Assembly: GCF_964355755.1 (NCBI RefSeq)
Contig: NC_092675.1
Location: 27,669,912-27,733,911 of the forward strand
Source: Antedon mediterranea
Taxonomy: Eukaryota > Echinodermata > Crinoidea > Comatulida > Antedonidae
DNA: 64,000 bases
Direction of reading: 5' to 3'
The notes under the pieces are model-generated. The model searched no databases, was not told the DNA's origin, and saw nothing but the letters and a program-made list of their open reading frames with translations. Shown piece after piece: positions 10,621-25,600 of this stretch. The position numbers were made by a program, and so were the translations under genes. Position 1 is the stretch's first letter; each line of letters begins with the position of its first letter.

Positions 10621-13600
10621 GTAAGTAAATTATATAGGTCATTTAGAATAGAAGGGTTACTATTAGAAAAACAAGGTTTCTTCTTGTTTGAGTGCTTGGA
10701 TTTTTAATCCAGGTAGATCCGTTTCCCCTTAAATTTCTAGAAAAATAAGAGATGAAAATAAATGCCCTGGCCTTGACCTGAACTATGAACGGTATGAACA
10801 AATTTCAGACCCCCGTCCTTATTTTCCAGCCCTGTATCTCTGGGTTTACGTAGATCAAGAAATAGTGGGAATAATCATTCTTTTAGCTTCAGTAGATTTA
10901 ACAAAATTGAAAATCTACCTAAAAACAACTAATATTTTCAACTAAACTGTTTTTTCTTATGGTCTCTAAATTTTTGAAAGCAGAAGAAGGTTTTTTTTGC
11001 TCTCAGACAGCGGGAGGGGTTTCACTTCACCCAGTGCTCCCCACCCCACGACCTTATCCCCACCATGCTATTCGTTCGTTTTAAAGGAAAATGTCTTCTT
11101 AGTATAGGAGTGTCCCTGAATATGAGTGTCCCAAAGGAACACCCCTGTCAGCCATTATTTGACACGAAACGTGGTATCAACATTTCCGTCAAAATTCATG
11201 TTTTGTAAGGTTCTTGACAGTTAGCAGAACCTCAATCCATATGATAATGTCGCATGTTTGGTGATTTTGTCTTCTATATTTTACTTACTATAGGCCTACA
11301 GATCTTTCTGCTCTTTGGTACATATTCTATTTCCTCTACAAAAAATTAGTAGTTTCCTGCACATGACTATAATATACAGTGTTTGACATTCTTTTACATG
11401 ACTCAAGTTAAAAATTGTCTTTCTTAATGGACAGGTCGAGGTAGCAATGTGAACCCTAGTAATTGTCCGTATAGATTTATTTTAAATTGAAAATGTTTTA
11501 GTGAAATAGTGCCATAGGAAAATTGCACGACACACCATCATATGCCTATTATATGTATTTCACGACATACTTGTAACTGTCTTCACGTGACTATCAAACT
11601 ATTTTGACAAAAACATGCTGTGATGTGCCCAAATATGGTAGTGATATGCCCAAATATGGTAGTGATATGACATCATCGTGTCCATATATGGGCACATCAC
11701 TTTGTTTTGTCATATAAAGTTTGATAGTGTAGACAGAGCTTAACCTTAAAACCTTCCAAGACACAGGCACCACATACACATGAGATGTATTAAACAATTT
11801 GCTACTGCACTCAATTGTGGAGATACAGCACTGAGAATCGGTGGAAAATGTACGTACCAAGTCGGGAATTAAAATTCACATTCATTAGGCATGGGACGTT
11901 CTTTTTAATCAAACAATTGTCCTAGGCCTATAGAATATAGTTTACTGCCGTAATGATCGTCTTTATTTATTTTATTTTTTTTGAAGTTGTTCCCGTTTAA
12001 ACCCCGTACAAAATGTGTCATCGACAGGACCATGTAGAGAATAAAGGATATTTTCGATACGTGTTGTGTCACAGGGGTTTCATTTATGTAGGCCCAATAT
12101 GTTTCAGATTTCCTTTCTCGTTTTACCATCGTTTTACAATAATAAATTAAACAAGTTTGAAGGATACATAAAAAGCGAAAAAAAAAAGCACTTGAACAAG
12201 TGTGCCACCTAAAAAAACGATAAATACATTATTATATTTTCAAAGAATTGTATAACAGGATACCAATGTTTATTTTATTTATAAGATAAGTTTGTTTTTC
12301 CATTTCCATGTTTTATGTAATGTAATTCATCATACACAGTATGGCCTCGTTATACTTATGCAATTTTGTATTTCAACGATATAGGCCTAAGCCGTTTATG
12401 AATTGAGAGAGCATTCAGTAATCTATTTTAATATAGCATGACGTCATTGGTTACAGTGTTATTATGTTTATAAGACAGATTAAAATGAACTGTATTCATT
12501 GTTAATGTTCAGTTTTTATTAGTTCGCATTATGCAAAAGAGCTAAACTGCGTGGACCTAAGTACTATACATTTTTGTATTAAATTAAATATTTTAACGCG
12601 AGATGAGCAACGATGCCCGTCTCCTACCTTTGGCGAAACTACAATTCAAGCCAAGATTGTTTTTCCAAAAAAATGGACAAAAATCTTCATAAGCTAGGCT
12701 AGTTAAGCATATTTATCATCACCTTTGGTGCTGGAGGTGCTAGTTTGAAAAGATTGCCCTGGTTTATAATTAGATAAATACACATGCAGAGCCTTTAGCA
12801 TTTTGGCGATTGAAGAGAGATGTTTATCTCCTTCATAAAACAGTCTGTGGTGTGCAATAAAATATTGACTTTTTTCTCCATTTATTGGCCTCCTCAAGTC
12901 CAGTCCACACTACACTTTTGGATTAAATTAAAACACATGTTAAAATGTATAGAAGGTATATAAATACTGAATAAGTTCACGTTTATATAAGATTGTATTA
13001 TGAATCGAAAAGTAGTAGCTAAAAATGTGTAAAATCTATATGTATATTATGTATTTACACAAATGGTTTTTGTACGCTGTCAGAATATGGGTCAAATAAG
13101 CCTAAGGTAACCCGTATAACCCCATTTTAAATTGAATTGGAAACGAATATTCACCGGAAATAAATGGATAATAATATCATTGATTCCACCAGTTATGACA
13201 TAATTGCCGGATTGTGATCATTTTCTGTACCATAGCAACAGTTCAGGTCTACGCATCATTTCATGTTCTTTATACGCCGCCGCTCCGAATGGCATCATGC
13301 CTGAAATCTACCAAATATGGCTTTGTGTGGATTAAACTAGTTTTTCGTCCCTTCCTTTTACCCTTCTATGAAGAGAGTGAGAGATGAAATTCTACTCTCT
13401 GAGGACGATGCAAGTCAAGATTAATTAATTAAAATCAAAACATAATTTTATTTCCTGTAAATATGAAATTTAAGCGGATATAAAGGCAAATACCAGTTAT
13501 TAATTTAAGGAATTTATGAAATCATTTCATATTACCATGGGTTTATTGACAACATGGGGAAATATCTCAATACTGAATTATCAAATTAAATGTAAATGTC

Positions 13601-16600
13601 AAATATTAATTTTAAGAGTAATAAATTATGATTTTTTTTTCACGCCAATGAGACAATATGGCTAGGGGATACTCCCTTGCTTCAATTAATAACCGTTTGA
13701 TTGCGCCCATGAATACCATCTCATAGATTGGATCTATCACACAGAATCAGCCAAATGAGTCAAGTGGAAGAATACAAATAAGTGGGTGAATAGGCCTAGG
13801 AAGTTGGAGAAGTGGGATATTATTAAAGCTGGAACCCAAAAATGTCTAAATAGGGTTCGTGGCATAGGACATGTGCGAAACGTTTCCTAAAGTGATCAAT
13901 ATCATGTTGTGACATTTTAGCCCTTTGGGTGGGCCTGTGCACATCTACAGACGTACTGTGATTAAGATTATGTTAACCCTAAAAAACAGGAACACAACCA
14001 GTTATAGAGTTGACGTTGCATTTGTATTTATAGGCCTAAATACATAATATTATGAAAAACGTTAGTTTCACGTTCGGGATTTTAAATATTTGAAAGAAAA
14101 TTTAAAAGAAAAAGTCGATTGAAAATGTATCAATTGTGTTAAAGAATTTCTTAATAATGATAATCCTGCTAAAACAAGATCAATACGGTAGAGTACATCA
14201 CTGTACCTATCTAAATGTACTTTAATAAGTCACTGTGATTTTGCATAACTAAATCATTTAAACTATTACTATATTTACTGTATGTCTTTATTCGTTTCAG
14301 CAAAATAGGCCTATATGACGAAAGAAATGAGGTGTGGATTGGGGCCTGGGTGGGTGTAGTGATATTTCGCTATACCTTCTTGAGGGGAAATATAAATAAT
14401 GTATGCATTTCATGGTGTAGTTAGGAGGAAACCAATTTATGCAATACACTGTCGATAATTTATGTTGCATGACGTAGGCCGTAACTTTACGAAGACCACC
14501 AAAAACTGTTGTGGGCGTTTTCACATTTGTGGGTTCAACATGCTCTTTAAACGATTGCGTAAATGAACTACAATTGCACCGGTATTACCTACACCGGTCT
14601 TTACTGATACTGATCTCGGTCAGATTCAACAATTAACTTGCTCCGGACGGTCATTATGATTCACCAGGGCAAAAATAAATATGCTGACCGTCGTCGTTTG
14701 CACACACACACATATACTGTAGCATCTTCTTTTATTTTAATATTTCTACACATTATACACAAGAAGATACATACTCATGAGTAAAACTTACCGTACCCGA
14801 GTAAAAGATATTTAACCGGGTAATTTGCATCATATCACCAAAGTTATAAATTTGGTCATAAAACCAAGTTACCCGGTAAATTAACAAACTTGAACTACCT
14901 TTTACCCGAGTAAGTTACCCGAAGTTAGCGATAACTGTGTTATTAAAACCAACTTACCCATGTGTGACCGTTCAGGCTTTATTTACACGTGTATATAAGT
15001 TTGTTACTCCCACCAAAATTAGTGATAGTGTTTGTGCCAATGGTAGGCCTACAACCCGGATAAGATAACCAAGCCAAGTAACAACAGTAGTGAGAATGTC
15101 TATTCGTCAATTTGAAAAGATTGGCCGGTAATATTTTACAATAAACCTATTCAAAGAATGCAAATAAAAGTTACTGTTGACAGAAAGAGGCAAATACATT
15201 TAACTTGTCAATACGGAATGTTGATGGCTATTATATAAAACAAATTTAATAAGAGTTTGCATTCTGTAAGTGTATTATATTGCTGCTTAGAAACTCAATT
15301 ATATTGGTATTTGCTCGCAGCCTCCTTAAACCCATTGGTTTGCCACTGCCTTTCACTCATTTCATTGTGAAAATAAATTACCATTGCAGGTTTTCAAATG
15401 TCTTGATCTTTCCATTGCTGTTAAGATGATAACAATGGAGTCGGATAATCCATGCCTTCACTCAATGCATTGTTAAATATACCATGTAAAGCATAGCCCT
15501 ACCTTACACCCATAATTGCTCATAGTTGTCATGGTTGATATATTGTAGGCCTACAGGTTAATATTAAATTGAGGTGCAGCATATATCGGTAGGCCTATGT
15601 CCTCGAATAGAAAAGAAGACGTTAATATTTGTAATGTTTTGCTCGTGTATAGTACTATATTTAGACCTAAACATTTAGATCCACGTAGACAGTAGTAGTA
15701 GTATCTAAATAGAAATATTTAATTGCAATATAATGTATAGGATCTGGTGTTAAAATAATTATTTTATATTGTGATAGACGTCATAATATTTGCTTGTAAT
15801 TGGGTTTCATTCCTATTTGAGAATACAGTAATTTACGAGTCATCATCTATCACCTGGAGATTTTAAATCACCCTTTTAAATTCATTATCTTATCACACCA
15901 AGTAGGTTGATTTACGACGTTCGTAAACCCCCACCTAACCACCTGAAACCATTGAACATGAAAATATGCTGAGAATGCCTTACGCAATATGTTTTCAGGC
16001 CACAGCAAAATTACATTTCCAGAAGTAGGTTACAACCCATCCTACTGTATGTGCACCTGGTATGTGTACGTTGGCACAATTGGTAATTTCAACAAGAAAT
16101 TGGTTACCGTATTAGTTATAATACCGAAACGTCCCTTGGCCAAAACGTCTCTGAGCCGGAACATCCAAAATGTGATGCTCAAGAACGAAGCGACCACATC
16201 CTCTAGTATAAGAAATTAAATTTGTTCTTTCATTAATAAACATTCTTATACGTTAAATGAATCATTCTAGTATCTAAACATAGCAAACATGTACACTGAA
16301 ATTTCATATCGTCCTACAAGGGTAACTTGATGTATAGTTTAATTTAAGGCTACGCACGAAAATGTACTTTAAATGGGGACAAATAGACAAATTATATTAG
16401 GACATGTTATTATAAATAACCTTCGATGGTAGTTACTGTCTATAGTAAGTTTAGTGATCAGAAATATTGACGTTGTCCAGACATCATGATCCAAAGGGTA
16501 ATTTCTCTTTTTTAATTAGGTTAAAATGCTATAAAATTGTGCCTTCGTCATTGATTTGTAATTCGAAAACTTTAGTTGACCTATTATAATTACCATGATT

Positions 16601-19600
16601 ATTATTATTAAATATTTTTAGATTATTTAAAAGTTGAATAAACGGTTAAGTTAAAAAGGACATTGTACTCTGAGATCCAGTGTGACATCTGAAAGGATAT
16701 TTCGGTTGCGGTAGCGTGGATTTCGGGCCTAACCACATTTAGTTTTTCGTTTTACTTATAATTAAGTGTAATTTATAAAGGATTCTTTATAATCAAATTG
16801 AATGGTTTTAAAATTGACGACGCAATAGTGCTGAAAAAATCGCAGGTTTGATTTCACGCAGGCGGGGGAAAACACAATTATTAGAAGGGCATTTTCTTAC
16901 GTTGCGTAGATTGCGTTACGTTGCGTCCTAGTGGGAAAACAAGCTTTAGGCAAGATACTTTACTTACGTTTGCCTCTCTCCACCCAGGTGTATAAATGGG
17001 AACCCGGTTAGATTAAGACACAACTTTTCGCTGATTTTTAGCTGCAATATGGGAGTATGTTTCCATGTTTAATCCACAAAAAAATGACTGGGGTAATAAT
17101 GTTCACAGCTTAGAGGTTTCACAACATTAGACGCTATATAAATCCTGGATTATTATTATTATTGCCGTTCTTTTGTTTCATTTCTTGTTATAAGTGTACA
17201 TTCAAAATCCAGGTTTATAACTTGTCCAGTAAAACCCATTCGACGTTTATGGATTTCCTGTTCCATTGTATCACTTTTTTTGGATAATGTATAAATATTT
17301 AGAGCTGACATTTATTGCTATTATTTATTGCTTTCTATATTCAGTATTCTCCTTATTATTGTTATTTTATTTCAGTCATTTATTTGTATATGGAATAAGA
17401 ATTAGGAAAATGAAAACATGGGGAGTGTAGTGTGGCATATGGATATAAGAATTGCCCCAAGTCTGTAGTTATTTCGAGGCTTCTGGATGTTTTTCTGAAA
17501 TGCAATCTCAAGTAGTATAACGTATAAAACGCCATATGTGCCATCATATTTATCTTTTTACTAATATTAAGTCAAAACTCCGCCTGGAACCCAAACTAAT
17601 GGCTATAGTCTCTGACAAGGATTAGGAGGTGGAGGAAGGGGTACTGGGCTTGGGTGTATAATATTGCAATTAATGTTGGTTTGGATTTGGATGCATTTTT
17701 GTTTTGAGAATATTATATATACAAATATTTCACTACGAACATTGACAATTTGTAGTATCGACTGTCCTTGTTACTGGATGTAATTGCATTGACTTGCTGA
17801 TGTATATGACGTCATGTCACCAGGGACGTTCTATTTATTTTGAGGAAGGAACATTTTGTCCAGATATGGAAACATTTAATATGAATTAGACACTGTGCAG
17901 TGATTCGCAAATTTAGTGTATTTATAATACAAGACGTGAAATAAATTCAATTTTTGAATAACAGAAATGTATATAATGTATAAACCAAATGCTTACTCTG
18001 CCTGCCTGTAGTTTTAGTGTTGTATTGAATTCTGTTGTATCTGCAATAAATAATTAATTTAAATGGGTGCAGAATTTAACAGAATTAGGACTTGAGAATC
18101 GCTCGTTACATTACTGCATGTTTTTGAAAGTGTATTATTTTAATTAAATAGTATGGCTTAAAATTGAGTGAAATAAATGGCACCACCGTGCCTAAAAAGC
18201 ACGAGATTGGATAAATTATGATTTTATCTCTAAATAATGCTGTTCTATTCCGAAAACATAGATGAAATAAAATTATATAGCTTATCATAAAAAGTTATTC
18301 ATGACTTCCTCCATATTGCATAAGCCAAATTATTCCTGTTATACTATTTGTACTAATAGTAATAAAAAAAAGTGAATTCAATCTATTCAATTATCTGATA
18401 CAGTATTACATGTTGTATTAGGCCCATATCGTTACCTCATAATACAAATCACATATCTTTAAGTATAACACCGGTGAGTATAAGTAACCGTAATTATTAT
18501 GTAATCATATTTTGTATTATCTGATTTTATGAAAATCAATGTTTTATTTTTTTCTTCTCAGAATTTTATATGCAGTTTAAGAAGTATCATGAACAGTTTC
18601 CGTCAATTTACCGATTATGGATTGGCCCCGTGCCATCCGTTCTGCTATGTTCACCTGAAAGTGCTGAGGTAGGTATATTCTTCAATGTTGTGAATTCTGC
18701 CCAGCAGCATAACACCTAAGGGTACATCTTTGGCGGTGGCGTAACGGCTATGATCGCTCACTGGCTAAACCCAGCGGCCCCAGTGGTCAGGGGCCCCATA
18801 GCATGAACAGTCCACTGCAAGTACCCAGCGTTGGAGAGCCTCTTAGGAGTGCTAAACCAGGGGTCTTTACCCTGACGTTAGGCCACTGATCTTCGAGAGC
18901 CAACAAAGTGATCACTTATAACAAGAGTGCCCCTTGGATATGGGTTGGCCGTGTGTTAGAACATATCACGTGATTGCGGGGCGCCCTCGCAATCATCTTT
19001 TGACAGCGTGAGCATCTCATCCTCTTCACCTCACGCTGTCAACAGATTACCACGCCAGATTTTGGCTAAGTAAAATAATTTTTATTTTTACATTTTACCA
19101 GTCCCTTTTATCCTCCTACACTGGTAGGATTTGTGCCAACACACAACATACTTTGACTGAAATTTATCTCACACGGGCTCACATGTGTCAAAAATATATT
19201 TCCCCTCGTTCAACCACGGGAAAGGTCTTCATAATAGTGGTGTCTCTGCTAATTCCAACTAAACTATTAGACCTCCTCATTATGCAGACATTTTTGCAAG
19301 TAAGTAGGCCTAAGGCTATTCTGTTTCACCTATGATTGTTTTTAATTGATATGCAATGTTATGGTTTTGATAACTTCAGTCAATCGTTTAAAAACGTGAA
19401 TTAGTTTGACAACACCTTCACGCTAATAAACGACGATTCTTAAAAAGATACGCCGTGGGGGTTTAAGATACGCCGTGGGGCTTAAACCGCACGATTTAAC
19501 GTAAGAAAGCTTTAAAAGACCATCAACGTTAATTATGATTGCAACAAATCTTATGATTAAATAATTCTTTTTGACATAACGTAGAACGAGTGCACACGTT

Positions 19601-22600
19601 CATAATCATTTCTAATTAATTGCGTTCCAAATAGAACAAAAGATGACATATATATTCTCTCCAAATGAGAAATGTAGACTTTGAATATGCCATTTTGTAG
19701 TTTTGATAAAGTTATTCACTCCGTAGAAAAATAAAATAGTAATTTAACTTATAAAAACATAAACGGTTAAATTTAATAAAAACCAATTGTCTGACAATTT
19801 GACTATTATTTGCTTTGAATTAGGCTACACCTTTTCTCTGGTATATATTTTTTTTAGTTTCGATTAGTCTTGGAACTTATAAAAGGATTCGTTTCCAAAT
19901 AAAGATGTTTATTATTTATTAAAATATCATAATGGTTCTGACTTGCATAAAACATGTAAAATGTCACTACCACGTTGAACAATTGGTAGGATAAGTTAAC
20001 TGACATTAACAATTATTACTCGGAACGGCTAGAAGCAAACTAGATAATCAGACAAATTATCAAATTAATTAACGTGAATTAAGTAATTATAAAGCGAATT
20101 AGACTTCAACAACTGACTGATCCATATTTCCACTACAGACGTCTACGGGTGATGATCTGGAAAACTAAATCACTTCCATTCAATGATGTAACAGAGGTCA
20201 CCAGGTCACTGTTGACAAATTCGATTTCCGTTATGTATATTCACATGAAGGTTTTACAAATTCTGTTTATAGTTTTAAAAGCTTAGGTTAACCATGCAAA
20301 CTCAACATGTACGTAACATTAAAATATGAGCGCAGACAATTATTATTTATGCCATCCTATGACATGAAGTATATACAATTATAGCCTAAGGCCTGGTTCC
20401 CACTAGCGACGTAACGTAACTCAACCAACGCAACATAAGCAAATGCCCTTCCAATAATTGTGTTTGCCCCCGCCTGCGTGAAATCAAACCTGCGATTTTT
20501 GCAGCACTGTTATTGCGTCATCGGTTCCCACTTGTGATTACGCAATACATCACTTTGCGTTAATACGTCGCTGCGTTGCGTTCTAGTGGGAACCACACTT
20601 ACGTGTTGAATTTGGTATTTTGGTATTTTATATTTATAATAAGAAAGATAAGTAGCCTAAGAAGAAAGTATAATAAAAGTGCGAAAAAGTGTGAAAAGAG
20701 ATACCATAACACAAGCAAGAGAGCTTTTGATCTGTGGCGCCTTTAACTTAAAAATATTAATTTACAAATAAATAAAAAAATATTTTGATATAGTGGCCTA
20801 AAGGATAAGATAAGAAAGACACGAAAATTATGCTTTTCCAATACGTTATGGTTTGTTCGTCTTCTTTACACACATAGGTCTATTGATTAAAGATGTCGTC
20901 ACATCATAAAATGAAACAAAGATGACAAAGATAATTGCCTAAGCAAGAACATAATTTCAAAGATAATAGTAATAATTATATCAATAATTGGTCCGATGTT
21001 TGCCCTTCCCTGTAGGCCTACTTACTACAATGTACATTTGAGAACATAAGTGTTAGTACAAGTTACGTCAGAGTGGGCAAACATTGGACGCAAAACTAGT
21101 TTAAAATATCATCCTGATATCAAACATCGGAATAGAAGAAAAAGTGCCGCTGGGGTTTCCCATAACCCGTTGATCTACCTTTGTAATAGGATTCTATCCT
21201 GCACACATTAAACACTTGCTAAATATTTTTTTTAATAATTTTGTTTTTTTAAATAATTGAGTTTTAAATCCGTAAAAGAAACCGAATAATGACCCGGATG
21301 AATGCATTATTTCAGACAAACAGTTAGTACTAAACGTAATATTTGATAATCTGAAAAGAAAACACTACTGGCGTTTCTAAGTCTTTCTCATAAACACAAA
21401 AATAACATTGACTGTTATATTTTACTGGGGGAAATCTCCAAAGAAATTTCTGAAATGCTTCTATATTCTCAATTATTTAATGATTGGATTAAAACCTTTT
21501 CAACCTTTGGTGTAATAAGATATTGTAAAGGATGTAAGTTAACAAAGAACATAATTTAAAAGAAAGTAACTAAAGATTTGTGAACTTACGTAGGACGCAA
21601 CGCAATGACGTAAGCGCAACACTAGTAATTTGACCAATCACAGGCGATAGATTTTTCAAACTGCCGCTTTTCATTGGTTACTTACGTCCTTACCTGGTTA
21701 TGTTTACTCATTTAAAACTTATTTACGTTCGTCTAAATTTGTTTACATGATTGTATTTGTAATTGTTTAAAAATAAGATTGATTCAAAACATAAAATGCA
21801 TGAGTCTTGGTATAATGATTGTTATTGTCTGTTTTACTTTTCTGTTGGACGAAAATAAATATTGTATTGAACATGATAATATGAAAGTGCATGCCTTGGT
21901 TGTTGTAGGCTAGTCTGCTGTGTACTTTTAAGAAGTATAAATTGAATGTGAAACATGTTTAGGAGGCTTTGACAGAATTCAGAGACATTATTGTCTTTTT
22001 GCCTGCAGCAACTAGACCTTACGAACCCATGGTGTATGGGTTCAGTAGGTATTAGTATTACCGGTTTCAATTGATATAAACAACATCAGCACGCCCGGCA
22101 AAGCCTTCAAAAAATGAACCAAGTGCAATGTTTCCCATCATGGAATAATTACACTGAATTAAGACTTAATAAAAAGAAATAAATGCTACAAAATGTTTTC
22201 ATTAAAGACTATTTTTTTGTCTCTACTAGGTAATTCTCAACAGCAACAAGCACACTCGTAAAGCACATTTCTATACGTTCTTAAAACCTTGGCTTGGAGA
22301 TGGGCTCTTGTTAAGGTAAGTAATATTGTTAATAATAATTAATATATACTATAATAATAATAATAAGATTTTTATAGCGCACATACCACTCCAGAGTGCT
22401 CAAGGCGCATTTAAAAATAAAAAAGAAATAAATCATACAAATTCCTGACAAATAAAATGCAATTTCTTTGGAGGGTCCCCATCCGTTGTCGTTCTGTCGC
22501 GGTCCCGAACCCCTACCTAGGTGACCATAATGGATAATGGTTAATAATGGTTTACAGCATCTTGAAATGTTCAGATGATGTTAATATAATTAATTTCATC

Positions 22601-25600
22601 TGTTGTGCTATTACTGCGTCAGTCTTTTTAAGACACATCAGGTATTTCAACACGTCATCTGAACGATTTGTGAAATCTTAATCGTAACGTGCACGTTCAA
22701 ATCACCGTGTTCAAATAATATTCCAAGGAAATTGAGTATATCTTATCAAAGCTTCGTTCCAACTTGGACGTAACGTAACGATGTAGATACATCGAAAGTA
22801 AGTGAGTTAATCAATCACAAGTGGAAGTTCGGATTATCTATCGCGTCGTGATTGGTCAAGTTGCTTGCGGTGCGTTTACGTCCTTGCGCGTTGCGAACCA
22901 AGCTTAATCTCAGATTCATGTGTTGGAATTGTGACGTTACATGACTCTTGTTTGCAGTTTTAAAGAAGTAACCGAAATGAAAATAATGTGTGGTTTCCAC
23001 TAGAGACGCAATACAACGACGTAACGCAACATAAAGGATTTGTCCAATCACAAGCGATAGATTATTCGAACTGTCGCTTGTCATGGTCAACTCGCTTGCG
23101 TTGCGTCTACGTCCTTGTTGCGGAACCAAGCGTAATAAGATAATTCTCTGTTAAATGTTGGTTCCCATTTGGACGGAAGCGCAACGCAAGTACAGTATGA
23201 CCAATCACGATGCGATGAATCATCTGAACTGTCTTGTGATTGATCACTTGCGTGGCGCCTCATCGCTGCGTACCTTATAGGGTCGTTAAACTCAATTCCT
23301 AAATGAATTGATTATATTTAAAGCAGGGGAGACATGTGGTAAGAACGTCTGTACTTATTCATTTATTTGGTTTTTTTTGCTAGTTCTGGTGACAAATGGT
23401 TTAGTAGAAGGAAACTCATCACACCAACATTCCATTTCCAAATATTAAATGATTTTCTTGACGTTTTCAATGAGCAGTCAAAAATCTTGGCAGACAAGTT
23501 TGAAGCTGCTACTAAAGAAAAAAGCATTGACATATGTCCACTTGTATGTGGATGTGTTCTAGATGCTCTCTGTGGTAAGTGGTTTAGTTACATCAATATC
23601 AGTAAACTAATTTTGGCATTCAAGTTTAAAACGTGCAAATCAACAAATCACTTTGGTTCAAAATCGTTAAGCGGAAATAACAAATAATGTCTTGAATTAA
23701 TATCAAATTTTAAAATATACTACCGAAAATCAAACGAAGGTTAGAAAAAATGTTTCTAGAAACCTTCGATTACTTACGTTATACTTAACAGGGTGAATTA
23801 AGAATATTTTCCTATAATCTGCCTTTTTTTTTCGTACCATAAATAATTCGGTCAACTTTTTAACGTTCCATGTATTTATGGGTGAGCATTTATATTTTTG
23901 ATTTATACCTACTGTGAAATTTCGGCTAACTGCGTTATGTTTATGTTAGCTAATAAAGTGTGGGGTTACGTACGGTCTCTCCGATCCCTATCGAGTGTTA
24001 ATTTCTAGAAATACTGTTAACTATAAAGTTTCATAAATTTTGTCCCATATTACATATATTTAAAGGTAGATTTGCGTTAAGCCGATTTTCCACTAGGCGA
24101 ATTTGTTCGCGCGAATCAAACGTTTCGAAGAGAAAAAAATCGCCTACTATCTTTCCGATCCACTACATGAGCGAATAGCTGCGACGTTCATGTTCTTCGC
24201 GTGGTTGCTGAGCATTTCGATTCGCATGAGTGCTCATGAAAGCGTCATATCTCATTTCCTGAGCTCTGATTGGTTGCGCAATATTTCGCTTCGCAAAAAG
24301 TAGAAACAATTCGAACTAGTAAATGTCGCTGAAGCGAAAAATCAAAGGAAATAGAATTCGTGGAAGAAGGCAGTATGACAGACAGAAACGCGAATACGCA
24401 TGTGCATAGCATGACGCTTTCGATTCGCGTGAACAAATTCGCCTAGTGGAAAATAGGCTTTAGGCCTACTGATAAATAGTGTGTCAATTTACGGTCATGC
24501 AGAATACAACTGGTATCGGACCCTGTAATAAAAGGAAACAGATACCTTAACATAATAAATAACTTTAAAAAGGTTAAATCAATTTTTAGTTCAATAGGAA
24601 TAAGAAATAACGTCACGATATGGTCCGGTTATTGTTATATTTCTGGCTAACATCCCTGATTAAAAAGAAGTCTATTTTTAATATCACACGTTGACGTCTT
24701 GTATTTTATACCATACACTAAATTTACGTCATGTTCCAAAAACTGATTATTAATACTAGCGCAAGTAATATTTTCTTTAGAATACGAAAATAATTAGTTT
24801 CCGTATTGAATGTTGGTTTGTATTTCAAATATTACTGGAGTCCTGTTGATTTGTGTTTTTCAATGTCGTGAGGTCATGCGTTCAAGGTTATACCACTGTC
24901 AGTTGTATCTTTATGTAATACTATAAGATGCACCTTTGCTTTATTTACTCGTGAGTGTAAAGGCTTAGTTATTTTAGCTGGGTAAGTTAGTTACCTCCCA
25001 CCAAAGTTAAAATTGGACACTGAAGCCATTAGCCGATAAAATAACTAACCAAATGCTGTTTTATACACACAACATCTAACCTGCCCTGTGATACACTGAC
25101 ATTTTAACTTGAAACGATAAATATGAGAAAATCTGTGAGAATGAGAAAATGTCGCCCAGACCGAGATTCGAACCCGGAACCTTTTCCTTGATATATATCC
25201 TAACCATTAGACCACCACTGGGGCTTTCATGGTATTTTATATTATATTATGTATAAATATGAGAGATTGCGACGGACACGTGACGCGTCAGAATCGCGTT
25301 TTTAATTGAACACAGACCGTTGCACACGCAATAAGGTGTCGTAGGCCTACTATTAAATTTTGGTATGCAACGTTCATAATCATTTTACCCCATCCCAGTG
25401 CATGTGAACTGTAAAAATAATGTCTATCGTGTTTATAGCTACATGTTGTTTTCCTTCACTGGAATGTGAAGGCAATAACTACTATGTATTTTACTACTAT
25501 TTTGCAGAAACAGCAATGGGTCATCGGTTACACTCACAGGATAATGACGACAACCCGTACGCCAAAGCTGTCAAACGGTTAGTGATCAGTTATTCAGCAG

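Larger units (their letters stand above)
10621..18561 (+). other. CYP4 intron 1 (7.9 kb)
   Basis: No coding signal recognised. It contains a family B MITE (11586), a piece of palindromic family H (11819), an inverted-repeat unit near 14.8-15.1 kb and a family A MITE (16813). Confidence 0.7.
18669..22229 (+). other. CYP4 intron 2 (3.6 kb)
   Basis: Holds a GC-rich element ending in two hairpins (18729-19075), a family D fragment (19665), a large family A MITE (20388), a family I inverted repeat (20991) and another family A copy (21582). No coding signal. Confidence 0.7.
22316..23383 (+). other. CYP4 intron 3 (1.07 kb)
   Basis: Almost wholly repeats: repeat G copy 2 (22350-22520), then three family A MITEs in a row (22748-23272), leaving about 110 bp before exon 4. 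Confidence 0.75.
23575..25507 (+). other. CYP4 intron 4 (1.9 kb)
   Basis: Holds a complete family C MITE (24079-24460), a family J relative near 24985-25060 and a tRNA-derived SINE in inverse orientation (25078-25224). Confidence 0.7.
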
